In this document: positions 13,601-24,946 of the stretch, in pieces
Layout: each line of letters begins with the position of its first letter
Numbering within the stretch: position 1 is the stretch's first letter
Assembly: GCA_012931725.1 (NCBI GenBank)
Contig: CM022948.1
Span: 71,889,272 to 71,953,271 of the forward strand
From: Litsea cubeba
Lineage: Eukaryota; Streptophyta; Magnoliopsida; Laurales; Lauraceae
Reading direction: 5' to 3'
Length of the DNA: 64,000 bases
Notes under the pieces: generated by a model
Databases searched by the model: none
What the model was told of the DNA's origin: nothing
What the model saw: only the letters and a program-made list of their open reading frames with translations
Position numbers and translations under genes: made by a program

Positions 13601-16600
13601 TGATGGAAAAGGTCATTGGAAAATACCTTTAAATGGCCAGATGTCTTGAATTGAAAACTTCTTGGAAAACTAATTACTAATTTGAAAATTTTTGGAACGT
13701 ATGTCCTTTTTTTTAGATAAGGCAAAAACTTAAGTACATACTTGAAATTTTCCATTTTTTTCTTTTTTGAAGTGTTATAATCAAATATAAAATGCAAAAG
13801 AAAACCTGCCAAATGGACAAAGAACCCGAGATTTGTACAAACCGATTTGTATAAATGGCCCAAGAGATTATGATGAACCAAACCTTTGGAGATGCAAACT
13901 TATTTTTGAAAAGTCCGTCAATTCTGTTCAAACTTCTTTGTGAATGGTCCTTGCATCTGAACCATTGTAGTCTTGCTAAAGAAAAAGGAAATTCATGTCA
14001 TGCTCTGATACTAAGCTAATGCCAAAGGAAGGCAATGTATTCGCATGAATTTCCTTTTACAATATGATTATGATTCACAAACCAGAATATTCCCAATTAA
14101 AATTATTAAAAATAAAATTTCAACAAAAAAAAAAGGGAAAGAAGGAAACTCCTTAAAATTAGCAACTCTACAAGAGTCCCATGCATAGTGGGATGTGCCT
14201 TGCACATAATGGGAAACCAAATATTGGATTTGCACAATAATGAGGCCCATTGGCTGCCTATGGGCCCCACTCTGTCCAAACACAACAAGCAAACATTCCA
14301 AGTTCACCCCCACCCCAGTTTTTTATTACACACACACAGACGGTAGTGAACAAGTGTGGACCTCATATATGTGTGTTTGTGCACCTCGCATGTGGGACAC
14401 ACCTGGGTGCATGTCAATTACGAAGTAAAGAGGCATAAAGGTATTATTTTGGATCAGGATCATGTGAAAAGTTAACCCATTAGATCATCACAACCATCGG
14501 TTCAAGCCCTCAAAGTTCAGTGGTTTTAACCTTACATAATTTATTTGTTTTTTCATTCCAACGTTGGATATCATCAATTGGTTGAGTGCCAACTTGAGGC
14601 CGGGGTGAAAAACCAGTTCAAGGGAAGGGTTGGATCAACAGCAAGTGAGGCCAACACAGAAGGTGATGAGCATGTGCACGAGATGTGCATTTGATCATTG
14701 AACTAATGTATATATTTACTGAAGATGTATGTGTGTGCGTGAATGTGTTCTCTAAATAATAATGATGATGATTGTCAATTGTGGATGCTGCACCAAAATG
14801 GCCTTGAATATCAAATTAACAATTTAGTGCAAAGTGGCTCCCACTAGGGGTGTTCATGGACCGGGCCAGCCTTGGCGCGAATCCGGCCCAGTCCACCTTG
14901 TATCGGGCTTGGACATTAAATTTTACTACTCGGGCCGGGCTTGGATAATTTATTTAGGTCCATTAAATAAATGGGCCGTGCATGGATTGATTGGTACAGA
15001 GCCCAAACCTGGCCCGGCCCGACCATAACAGTAATTGTGGAAAAAGAGGATGCAAGATTTAAACACATGACCTCTCCTTGAGACACAACCAACCAAACCA
15101 GTTGAGATGAGGCTTTTGGCATTTACAAGTGCCCTAATTTTTTGTTATGATGTTATCTCGGGCTGGGCTCGGGCCAGCCAGTCAAGTAGGGCTGGGCCTG
15201 GATATTCCACAGCCCAGCCCATGAACACCCCTAGTTCCCACATAAGAACCTGACAATACTATGGTATAAAGAAAGTTGAGATGCCTGAGTTAAAAATAAA
15301 AAAAAATAAAAACCCAAGTGTGGGGAAAGAATGGAGCAATTTAAAAAGCACTCACATTCTCTTTTGCTTCTTGGTAAAGTGCTCGCACACGAGAAGCACC
15401 AACACCAACATATATTTCTACAAACTGAGATGCAGATATTGAGAAGAAGTTTACACCTGCCTCACCAGCTACAGCCTTTGCTAGTAGTGTCTTGCCAACT
15501 CCAGGAGGACCACAGAGCAGTATGCCCCCTGAAAGAAAAAGGAAAGAAATCATATGGCAGAGACACTTTTGAAAGAGGTGATTCTCAGATAAATCCCATC
15601 AGGCAGATCATGTTGCAAATTAGGTTGAAGATGTGATAAATTGTGTCATAAATCCAAGGAGTTGAATGGTGTTTAAGGTCATGTGCTCATGTTTATAACT
15701 TTTAATCTGGGTGTTAACAGCAATATTTTATTTCTTGTTGGTTGTTCCCCACTCCCACAACCAAAAGTGTGGGAGCTAAACTTTGATGGCAGCAGTGTTA
15801 CTCAGGTACAGGAAGGTCATGTAGTAAGTGATTTTATTTGAAATGAGAAGCAATGTGCTAAAGGACATACTGACTAATGGCCTGCGCACTTAACAAAGGA
15901 TACTTTGAGCCATTAATTGGCATCTTCAAATTCTCATCCTCGGACTTGAAGAAATCCAAACTATGTGTAGATAAAACTAGCAATCCTATATAATCCCATT
16001 GAATCGTACGAAACAGATCACACTCCACAACACCTACTGTCCCAACTTCGACAACTCAAAATACCTTATACATGTCCATACCATCTCAAACAGTGCTCAT
16101 TGATTCTCCTTTCTATCAGGATCATCCTATGTTTCCTCTATTCATTCATAAGCATATCCGTTCTTGTAACACACATCCACCAGAGTGTACGCATCTCAAC
16201 CACATGTAGTTTGGCTCATTCCACTTCTCCTTTGCCCGATATTTAACTCCATAGAATTTATCAGGTGCAAGTGTCATCTTATCAAATGGCCCTTTAATCA
16301 TAATGTCACATGATATTTGCAAAACACCCAATTGTAGTGAAAAAGAAAATTTTGAGCAAGGTTCTCACAGCTTTAAGAATTGATGCGCAGGGAAAGATAG
16401 CTTAAGTACTTGTCTGCAAGGATAAAAATATCGGTAGCGGCGGGCCGTTACGAAGCGGGCGATTCGTAGCGTATCGGGGATACGTATCGGCATAGCGGTG
16501 CGATTTGAAAAAATCGCCCAAAAAATCTGAAAAAATTCCAGAAAATCCAGATAATTGTAAAATGAAAGAATATGTGGTTCTTTTGCAAAAGTAAGTAAGA

Positions 16601-19453
16601 AAAGGAGGCGTATCGGTGCCCTCAATATATGAAGTCCTGTATCGCTGTATAAATAGAAAATAATAGTAATAATTAGTTTTTTCACATGTATTCATGTTTC
16701 TTAGTCATAGTAATTTAGAAAGTAATGTAAAACTCATAAAAAAAATAGAACATGAAATAAATGCATAAGACTTTAGGTCATTACTAGTCATTATTGAACA
16801 ATTGAACATTGAACAATCAAATATCAATACTTCAACATTCAAGGTTCAAATTCAATCAAGTGAATGAACTATGAAGTGATCAACAATCAACATTCAACAC
16901 CAATTTAGAAATGAGTCAAATGACAGAGTAGAGAATTAGTGAAGGAAATAGGATTAGGAATACCTTGTTGACTTCTTGTGGAGTTGTGGTAAAATCTTGA
17001 TTTAAACTTTAGAGCACTTCAATGGTTTTTCACAAGCTCATAGTCACAGTAGAAAGATGAGTGAAAGAGAGAGGTGAGTGAAAAGTGAAAGGAATGGAGC
17101 AAATGGGAGGGGTTTTTTTAAAACCCCCCAATACGTATCGGCCGATACGGTGCGATACGCGATAAATGTAGTTTATCGTATCGGTCTTGGTTCGTATCGG
17201 TCTCCGCCGATACGGCCGATACGATACAATATTTTTATCCTTGCTTGTCTGTGCAACAAGAGGATTCCTCATTATTAAGAATTTTTGCTCCATAGGAGAG
17301 AGGATTCCTCTATTCCTGCCTAGGAAATTGAAATCCTCTCTCTCAAGGATAATCAGTTCCTTTTTTCTGCAAGGAAAATCTGCTACACTAAACAGCGGAC
17401 AGTGGACAGAATGGAAAATCAGAAAATATCCTCTAGATTGTGGAATCCTCTTGTTGCGCACACACCCTAAGTGAAAAACTAGAACTCACAAAGGTGACCA
17501 CAAATAGATAAAATAAGGCTTTGCTGCTGATGATGATCCTATTAATTGCTTTAAATAATCCCTAAGAAAATGCTGGCCCTTAAACACCATATTTTTTACC
17601 ACATCCGTTGGTCTGTTGGCAATGGCGCCCAAATAGAAGCCATCCAGGACTTTTGGATCCCTGGAAATGATCCTGGCCAGCCTCTTTCCCATAGGTTGCC
17701 TCCTAACGGCCCTTCTCATAATCATAGAGTGTGCGATCAGATCATCAAGGATCAAAATAACCAGCCTTGCAGGGACAAGCAGCTCCTCTCTCACTGGTGG
17801 ACAGACGATCTTGTGGAGAGGATCTGCTCTATTCCTCTAGGCGGCAAAGATATTCCATGTTGGAAGAATGAAAAGGCTGGAAGCTGCACAATCAAAGCAC
17901 TCTACAAGCATTTAAGACCTCTCCACATTGGTCCGAATCTTCCCTGGCACATTCTTTGGTCCCTAGAATTACCTTCCAAGCAGGAACTCTTTCTCTGGAA
18001 ATGCTTACATGGTCACCTTCCCACCAGGGAACGCCTGCACAGAATCGATCCGAACATCAACCCCATTTGTGTTCTTTGCCACAAGATAGAGAATCGACTA
18101 ACCACCTCCTCTCCTCTTGTGCAGCCACTTGTAGCCTTCGGCAAATTCTCCAGGATCGGCTGTAGGTCACCTTTCCCACGGAGTCGATCACCTCCTAGTT
18201 CTGGAACCAACATGAGGCCAGATTAAAGATAATGACATGGACCTGGTGGTATATCTGGAAAGCAAGGAATGCCACGATATTCAAATCCGAACCGCTCCAC
18301 CCCCCTTCCATCTTGAGGAAAACTCACCAGGCCTTGGATGAATGGAACATGGCTCACAGGTTCCTTCATGATCAAAACACCAAAAAAATGCCCCGGAAAA
18401 GTGGACGCCACCACTCCCTGCAATCCATAAATTAAACATTGATGGGTCCTTTGACCACGCCAATGGTACTGCCGGAATTGAGGGGATCCTTCGCAATGAC
18501 CATGGCCATCTCATCCAGGCCTTTGCATGTGCCACAGTGGCTCGCTCTCCCCTGGAGGCTGAACAGAAGGCTCTCCTCAGGGGCACCCAACCGTGCGTGG
18601 CCCGGGGCGTTATAGGTGTCAATCATCGAAGGGGACTCCTTCATTATTTAGAACTCTTTACATTCGTCTGAAGGATACCCATGGAACCTAATGAAGGTTT
18701 GGAGGAAAATTCAGATCACCCTGGGTGGACGGCGACTCTCATCGCAGATCTGCTAACATGGCTGTGGACAGTCTTGCTAAATTAGGTCCACCGGTGGAAA
18801 TGGTTTTCAATTCATCCTTACCAATCCACATATGGAATATTTATTCTCTTGAGATGTCTATGCAGGAAGTGCAGAGAGGGAGTAACACACCACAACTTCA
18901 AGAGCATCACATTTTAGAGCAGAAGGAAGAATGATGACAACCCTCTATCTTTTTGTTATAATGATAATTGGTTTTTTGTAAAGAACACTAGTCTATTCAG
19001 GATCTTCCTTGTTTTCAAGTCCCTCTTAATTTAAAGCTTCAGTTTCAGCCAAAAAAAAAAGGGTGTCCTAATTAAAAAAAGATGAATTTCGAGTTCAGGT
19101 GCCAATGCCAATGCATAAATCCACTTTATAACTGCAAGTGTGATGGTTTTTAGTTGTCAGTTTCTCTTATTTTATTTTTAGTAGGTTTAGCAGTTTGACT
19201 AGTTCAAAAAGTCGCATAAACATTAAAACTACTGCCGTAATTAACAGTAGAATTTTACCAAGTAATTGCTATGTATAATTAGAAACACTTTTATTCAGAC
19301 AAAAATAAAACTCTTTCTCAAAGTTTCTTGGGTGCAATTGAAGCAGTTCATGAAAGGTTAGAGAGCCACAATTTTAAGAACATATTATATATACACATGG
19401 GCAGCTTCTTTCTACTTATGGTAAATGATATTTGCTTGAATTCGAATTCTCAC

Positions 19454-19515
<62 letters not shown>

Positions 19516-21801
19516 ATGAAACCAGTTTGAATTCCCATGACCATGATTAACCATTACGGCCATGTTGCAATATTAAGACAAATCAAAATTTAATTAGCTC
19601 AACTACGACATTAAGCATTAACAACTTTTGTCAATGTCAGAGATATGCCTATGGCAGTAATTTCTAAACTAAAAATCAGATTTGTTGTGATCTATAACCT
19701 TTTTTTTTTTTTTTGCTAGGGTTGGCCAACTGGCCAAAAGTGATACTAACCAACCTGAAGACCTAGGTATCGATCCCTGGGCATATGTGTGATACCGAGA
19801 TACCAACAGTACCACTCAACCATGAGTGTGTTCACTGTGTTGGCGATCTATAACCAAATTAAATGTTGCTTAGGTCATTTAAATGACGCAACAAACATTT
19901 AGACAGGCTGCTTCAGAGAAACAGTTAAGAACAACATGCTTAGGTCATTTAAATGGCACAACATACATTTAGCCAGGCTGCTTCAAAGAAACAATTAAAA
20001 ACAACATGCTACATTTCACAATCCATCCTAATTGAGGCTTCCATTGTATGAAAACTGGGCGTGCAAACTTTCATTCAATTTTTTCAGCGTCACTAAAGCA
20101 GTTTTCTTCCCTAATAGATTTAAATATGGAGAGTGTTATTCATCCACTACATCTTCTAGTTATCCATATGACAGCAGTTTCCCAGGGAAATGAATCAATG
20201 ATCACCCCAAAACAAAAATGCCAGGGAAAAAGCTGCTAGTTTAAATGAGTAGTAGTAGAAGAAAATAAAAGTGAAAAGTAATTTATAAAAGATAGTGAAA
20301 TGATGAACATGTCCATTTCTTGATTTAGCACTTTCTAACTCTCAAGTTAAGTGTGGTTTGTGATATTTATATAGGTCGTGGAAATTAAAATGCAATTGGA
20401 TTCATTTAGCAAATTCCAACCTGGTATTTTCACTCCGCGTCTACGGTACATATCTCCATGTGTGAAAAATTTCACAATCTCCTCGAGCTCAAGCCGTATA
20501 TTTCCAAGCCCTGCAACATCAGAAAACTTCACATCTATACCCCTCTCCATGTACTGCGGCAAGCGTTTGCCCTGTGCCCGCCGAACTCGAGCACCTGAAC
20601 GCATAAACTTCATAACCTGGCGATAAGGATCATTCTCACCGCCTTTCCCCTCAACCCCATCATCATCATCCTCCTCAATTCCCGCCATTTCCTTCTCCAG
20701 CTCCCTCATCTTCTTCCTCTCTTCTGCATCTGCTTTCTCAATCTTAATCCTGTCCTCATAATCCATCCTCTGCTTCCTATAATTATAGACAACTGTTCTA
20801 TAAAATAAGAAAAAGAACAAAAACCCAAGTACAGTTACTACATTCTGATCACGCGCCATGTCGGTCCACATTTGCGCCATGTTCTGGTAATTCCTCCTCG
20901 CCTGACGCAGGGACTGCTGATACTGGGCCTTCCTCATTTCCCTGTTCATCTTCCTCTCTTCAATCCTCCTCTGAGCCTTCATCGCCTTCTCCATCATCTC
21001 GCTATCTTTCCTCAGTTTCTCCATCTCAGCCCTCCTCGTCCTCTGCAGCTCCTTCACAGCCATTTCAAGCTCCAATGACTTCTTAGTCTTTGGTGGCTTT
21101 CGTCTCGCGAACGAAAACAAAAAGTTCGGAATTCTCCCCAACAACGCTAGATACGGATAAGGAATCTCCGGTTTCCGAATCGGAGGAGTATACGCATTGA
21201 TACATATCGAATTCAGCTCAAACCGATCCCACGCCTCCCAGAACTTATCATCTCGATCGATTGACGGAAGAACAGTTCTCAAAACCCTAGAATCATTTAA
21301 AACGACAAGGACGGGATCGGGCTGTTGCTTCAGATTCATCGTGGGGAGCTTGATTATGTGTTTGAGCTTACCTTGTTCTTGGAGATTGAGGATTTCAGTG
21401 TAAGGAATTCGATCGGAGACGACTGGAATGTTCTGAGACCATGATCTGAGCTCTTCAGGAGATAAAAATTCAATCTTTTTCGCAGGTCGCTGCTTCTTTT
21501 CCGCGACTTTCGCTGCATGAGCAGGAGAAAGAGGGAGAGATGAAGCAATTACGGTTAGGGTTGCAGAGAGTTTGAGAAGGTTGCGAAGGTTTTGCTTCCT
21601 GTTTTCGTCGTCATCAGAGGGCTCCGATTGCTGCAAGCGGCATGAAATCGATGGACGATAGTAGAAAAGGGGTTTTCGGGATTGAATTAAGAAGGGGATT
21701 TTGGGAGAAGAGGAGAGGATTGAGCAGTCCATGAGATTTAATGGAGAGGAGTTTTTACCGATTTGTATGAGATTTTGTGTTGGGGAGAGAGGAATCTGCA
21801 A
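5862..21801 (-). CDS. FTSHI2: Plastid FtsH-like pseudo-protease FTSHI2 (EMB2083 type)
   Basis: Eleven exons on the minus strand: 21801-20421, 15528-15356, 11755-11654, 11563-11399, 10911-10771, 9261-9103, 8462-8377, 8160-8082, 6500-6378, 6269-6213, 6074-5862. All junctions are GT/AG and all phases agree, giving 892 aa (Arabidopsis FTSHI2 is 876 aa). Order: transit peptide to about residue 97; charged coiled-coil at 245-300; membrane segment at about 321-340; second acidic coiled-coil at 345-380; AAA+ ATPase from about 423. Walker A is GPPGVGKT (467-474), Walker B VVFIDELD (522-529), and the arginine-finger region is VRPGRFDR (583-590). The FtsH zinc motif HEAGH is replaced by NEAAM (688-692), so the protein cannot be a metalloprotease. 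Arabidopsis FTSHI2 is essential and belongs to the Ycf2-FtsHi import-motor complex at the inner envelope. Introns 1 (4.9 kb) and 2 (3.6 kb) are swollen by transposons, but no coding exon is broken. Confidence 0.96.
10481..10572. repeat. Tandem duplication, 49-bp unit, in FTSHI2 intron 5
   Basis: Two near-identical copies starting ACCTTCAGTTAACCAAGTGC at 10481 and 10530. Intronic; no function is evident. Confidence 0.9.
10619..10661. repeat. (GA)n microsatellite in FTSHI2 intron 5
   Basis: About 21 uninterrupted GA units. It lies roughly 110 bases downstream (in transcription sense) of exon 5. Confidence 0.95.
14845..15233. mobile_element. hAT-type MITE in FTSHI2 intron 2
   Basis: 389 bp. 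TIRs start TAGGGGTGTTCATGG at both ends, and the interior is rich in GGGCC/GGCCC. Flanking 8-mers GCTCCCAC (14837-14844) and GTTCCCAC (15234-15241) form a 7/8 target-site duplication, the length expected for hAT. There is no coding capacity. A related copy lies at about 21960-22273. Confidence 0.85.
16417..17243. mobile_element. Non-autonomous TIR transposon (8-bp TSD) in FTSHI2 intron 1
   Basis: 827 bp. The left end reads CAAGGATAAAAATATCG and the right end is its inverted counterpart, ending TTTTTATCCTTG. Perfect 8-bp TSDs CTTGTCTG lie at 16409-16416 and 17244-17251. The subterminal regions are packed with CGATACG/CGTATCG motifs in both orientations. No transposase is seen. The TSD length suggests hAT, but the terminus is not a canonical hAT end, so the superfamily is left open. 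Confidence 0.85.
17515..19060 (+). mobile_element. 5'-truncated LINE (L1-type) with zf-RVT and RNase H remnants
   Basis: Positions 17570-18226 encode the region after the reverse transcriptase: WSVGNGAQIEAIQDFWIPG, the zf-RVT-like block (LPSKQELFLWKCLHGHLPT, then ICVLCHKIEN) and a WWYIWKARN stretch near 18240 in another frame. A third frame at about 18430-18600 gives an RNase H start (KLNIDGSFDHANGTAGIEG, SPLEAEQKAL), and 18725-18934 gives the RNase H end (HRRSANMAVDSLAKLG). A short poly(A) tract at 19050-19060 ends the copy. Several frameshifts and stops separate the pieces, so it is dead. It runs antisense to its host gene, FTSHI2 (intron 1). The 5' limit is approximate and no TSD was found. 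Confidence 0.85.
19457..19511. repeat. (GA)n microsatellite in FTSHI2 intron 1
   Basis: About 27 GA units, essentially uninterrupted. Confidence 0.95.
19700..19844 (-). mobile_element. tRNA-derived SINE with perfect 11-bp TSD
   Basis: Read on the minus strand, the 145-bp element has a box A-like TGGTTGAGTGG (19822-19812), a box B-like GGATCGATACC (19776-19766) and a 3' poly(A) tail (plus-strand T run at 19700-19714). It is bounded by GATCTATAACC at 19689-19699 and 19845-19855. It lies in intron 1 of FTSHI2 in the same orientation as the gene. Related SINEs occur at 52037-52342 and 63609-63745. Confidence 0.85.
19868..20007. repeat. Tandem duplication, 70-bp unit, in FTSHI2 intron 1
   Basis: Two copies beginning GCTTAGGTCATTTAAATG at 19868 and 19938, differing at a handful of positions. 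Intronic. Confidence 0.9.
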
Positions 21802-21959
21802 TTGATGTTGTTGCAGAGAGGATTTGATTTGGGCAAGGAGGGAAGATTAGGGTTTTAGGGTTTTGCAGAGGGAAGGAGATAGCTCCAGGGATTTGGATTG
21901 GCGGGGTTCAGTCCAGAATCCAGATCCGGATCTCTGTCGCAGCACGCAGGTATTACAGA

Positions 21960-22273
21960 TAGGAGTGTTCATGTGCCGGGCCGGGCTGAGTCTGGCCCGG
22001 ACCAGCGCAAACAGGTCATAAAAATTAGGCCCGAGCTCGCCCATTTAGTCAGCTGGGCCGACTGAACCGTTTTTTTTTTTTTTTCAATTTCACGGACTTA
22101 CTAGTAAATCTTTGGCTTAATTAAAATAAATTACATGCACTCCTTATACAGTCCGGGATTTGAGTTTTTTTTAACTTAATTCAAGTCCAACCCAATGTTA
22201 AACCAGGCCCAAATTACATATCCAAGCCTGGCCTAAAGTGATCTGGGCCGGCCCGGGCCATGAACGCCACCTA
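21960..22273. mobile_element. hAT-type MITE copy upstream of FTSHI2
   Basis: The left end is TAGGAGTGTTCATGTG and the right end CATGAACGCCACCTA, with GGGCCGG-rich subterminal blocks as in the element at 14845-15233. The best flank match is ATTACAGA versus ATTATAGG (6/8), so the TSD has decayed. It starts about 160 bases upstream of the FTSHI2 ATG, inside the likely 5' UTR or promoter. Confidence 0.65.
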
Positions 22274-22315
22274 TTATAGGGAAGACCCTACAGATTTTTA
22301 GAACTCTCCCGCTGT

Positions 22316-23064
22316 GAGAGCAACTCCAAGGGGTCAAATGGCGCGGTTATGAGTCCCTCCAAGAGAGATGCCAAAGCTAAGTTAGCATTTCGCAGTCGAA
22401 CTTGTATGTTGAATTTGGCATACGAGAAAGCATATGCTAAATCTATTTTTTTAATTAAATAATAAGTTGGCAACTCACATCAATTGAATTCTTTCCAATT
22501 GAGCCGTTGGAGGTTTCGGCATATAATGAAGGCATACATTACAATGCATAACATGATTGTTGAAAATGAACTAGATGAAAATCTTCCATTCAATTAAAAT
22601 GCACGAGAGGGTGAATGTACGTGACCACATTGCGGAATTTTATGATTTCATTCAAAACCACTTGCGCATTCGTGACAAGAGAATACATTCTCAACTCCAG
22701 GCGCCGATATGGTTGAGCACATGTGGCGTTTTCAAGATCAATATGAAGACCCTTGTGATTGACTATAATATTATGTAATTGAATTTTACTTTTTCAATAA
22801 AAGAATCTATTTTTAGTACAATTTATGTATTTTTTATTACTTTAATAATATTTAAATGGCACCAAATTCCATTAAATATAAATAAGATATATGTAATAAA
22901 ACAAATGAAGTTAAAAGAGGAAAAATAAGAAAATAATAATTTGACATCTTTCTTGTAGTTGTCCAAGTGAAGATGCCAAATTATAAACTTTAAAGTTTGC
23001 CACATAAGCCTTCAATTTTAAAAAAGACATCTCCAAATTTGAAGGTGGTGTTGGAGATGCTCTC
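22316..23064. mobile_element. Decayed PIF/Harbinger transposon
   Basis: The ends match as inverted repeats: GAGAGCAACTCCAAG on the left and, reverse-complemented, GAGAGCATCTCCAAC on the right, a terminus familiar from plant PIF/Harbinger elements. Inside lies a transposase C-terminus (separate entry). The typical 3-bp TSD is not recognisable (TGT versus AAT), and most of the transposase is gone. Confidence 0.7.
22500..22768 (+). pseudogene. Harbinger transposase (Plant_tran) C-terminal relic
   Basis: Positions from about 22520 read IMKAYITMHNMIVENE, matching the conserved 'HNMIVED' motif of Harbinger nucleases. The frame shifts near 22595 and then continues VNVRDHIAEFYDFIQNHLR and RIRDKRIHSQLQ. 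After a 2-base disruption near 22700 it ends ADMVEHMWRFQDQYEDPCD and a stop at about 22768. Catalytic DDE residues are not present in this fragment. Confidence 0.75.
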
Positions 23065-23557
23065 AATACTTTGCCTAGGGCCGTTTTGGTCATTCACTTA
23101 TAAAGTGATTTTTAAGTGAAAGATTCCATTATCAGATGAGAAGAGAAAAGGACCTGTCAAAATTGTGAAATTTTAAAATCCACTTTATTGGTTTTTTTTG
23201 TCTTTCTAGTGGAATGAGAAATAGATTTTTGGTTTAAAAAGAAAATGAAGAAGTAATTTATGAAATTTTGTACTTTTTCACATGATTTTTTTTTTGTCTC
23301 TTAAGATAGGCCTAACCACACTTTTTTTGAATTTGAAACACCACACTTTTTTTTTTTGAGACACCACGATTTTTTTTTTTTTATGTCTCTTAAGTTACTT
23401 TTCACTTGAATTCACTTACCCATTTACTGGGGTATTTGTGGTGTTGTGAAAATGATTTGGTCTAGCGAATAAAAACAAAAGTGTTGAGACCAGGCTTGGC
23501 TTTCAGGCCCATGAGATTTATCTGGCCTAAATACTTGGCTTATTAACTAGATAGGCC

Positions 23558-23737
23558 TAACCCCAAGGGGTTGGCCGAGTGGTTAGTACCACGGTTCCTC
23601 TCTTTTCAGGAGTTAGAGGTATTGTGCTACCACCTGGGGGCCACATGGATTTTATTCGGCTCCTCACTGGACTCGGAGAGATTAGTCAAATCCAAAGAAC
23701 TGGGAATCCTCCATTAGAAAAAAAAAAAAAAAAAAAG
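23558..23737 (+). mobile_element. tRNA-related SINE with 12-bp TSD
   Basis: 180 bp. The head contains TTGGCCGAGTGGTTAG, a box A-type motif (about 23571-23586), and the tail is 18-19 A residues. It is flanked by ACTAGATAGGCC (23546-23557) and ACTAGGTAGGCC (23738-23749), an 11/12 TSD. Box B is degenerate. It differs in sequence from the SINE at 19700-19844, so it represents a second family. Confidence 0.8.
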
Positions 23738-23749
23738 ACTAGGTAGGCC

Positions 23750-24527
23750 GAGCTTGCACGAACTTCCCGATCTGGCCCATGAAGAGTCTCTCAAATGTCC
23801 GTGAATTTTAATGTGGACTATACCAAAAAAATTACTTCATAACATTAAATTCCCCTTATTCTTTCACTGGATCAGTCACCATGGTTCCAACATAGGAGGA
23901 CCCCACCATGATTCCCATCTCTAAGTGGCCCCACCTTATTTTCTTATTAGATGGGCTATATATGTAAGTGGGTCTTCAGCCCTATAAAATTTGCAACGTT
24001 TGTGACCACATCCTGTTTTCATCGATCAATTGTAGGTCCTACCGTATTTTTAGGCCCTTCTCTGTTTTCATTATTAAATAAACATCATTTTGATCCAAAC
24101 ATCTTCATGGACGACTACGATTTTAAAACCACTATCATCCCATGATTGTGCATATTGTAAAGTGGAGAGATCTCACCTCTCTTAGGATGACTCACCAACA
24201 GACAAATGGATGGGACTTTTATCTGCAGGCCAAGAGCATGGTTTCCCCATATAATGGTTAAGCTTTTTTTCCTAATTTACTAGAATTCGTGCGATATGAA
24301 TTTATCACGTTTGGATATTTTGGACATGATGTGACACTTATTAGTCCCTAGCATTTATAAATACCATATTTCTTCACAAGCATTTTAAAATTTTCAGCCA
24401 CTTGAAATGTTTCAATCGACTTTTAAGAAATCTAGAATTTCAGCTCCTTTATCTTTTTAATAGAATTTCTAGATGCTAAAATATAATAAAGCATCCAGAA
24501 ATTCCATTATGGTGGGGCAAATCTCCC
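23750..24527. other. Intergenic, no gene seen
   Basis: AT-rich sequence between the SINE and the SWIM-RING gene. Nothing beyond short phrases shared with other intergenic DNA in the window was recognised. Confidence 0.5.
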
Positions 24528-24535
24528 TATATAAA
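24528..24535 (+). promoter_or_regulatory. Possible TATA box of the SWIM-RING gene
   Basis: TATATAAA, 419 bases upstream of the chosen ATG. It is far for a TATA element but is the best match, and it would imply a 5' UTR of about 390 bases. Confidence 0.3.
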
Positions 24536-24946
24536 TTCCTTGAATTCTAATATCCTTATAGTAAAAGAAAATTTATGGTTATAGATGATATACTTCATTT
24601 AAACCATAACCCATGATTGTACTTGCATTTAAAGTACCCCACCACTTCTGCAAATAATAGCTGGCCCACTTGCTACAATGGTTGATTGCAATGAATCAAT
24701 GGTTACTCTCTCATCTCAACCGTTGAATTGAGATTGTCTCAGCTTGGAAGTTACTTGGCGCCACTATTTTCCCCTTCCTTGGGCCATCCCTCACGTGTCC
24801 CCAAACCCCACTCAACGAATACCAGACCAAACTTAAAACACCCCACAATACCAATCGATCACCTTTTCCTCTCTCTACAAAAGCCCACCCAAAGGCCCAA
24901 AACCATCTCAGAGGGCAACATAACTAACTTAACGACCGATCCTTCC

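Noticed and set aside
23085..23460. Possible Tourist-like MITE
   Set aside because: Weak inverted similarity between GGCCGTTTTGGTCATTCACT and the right part, but no consistent TIR or 3-bp TSD.
23571..23640. Candidate tRNA gene
   Set aside because: A box A-like motif is present, but no cloverleaf with anticodon arm or proper box B can be drawn, and a poly(A) tail with flanking TSDs shows it is a SINE.
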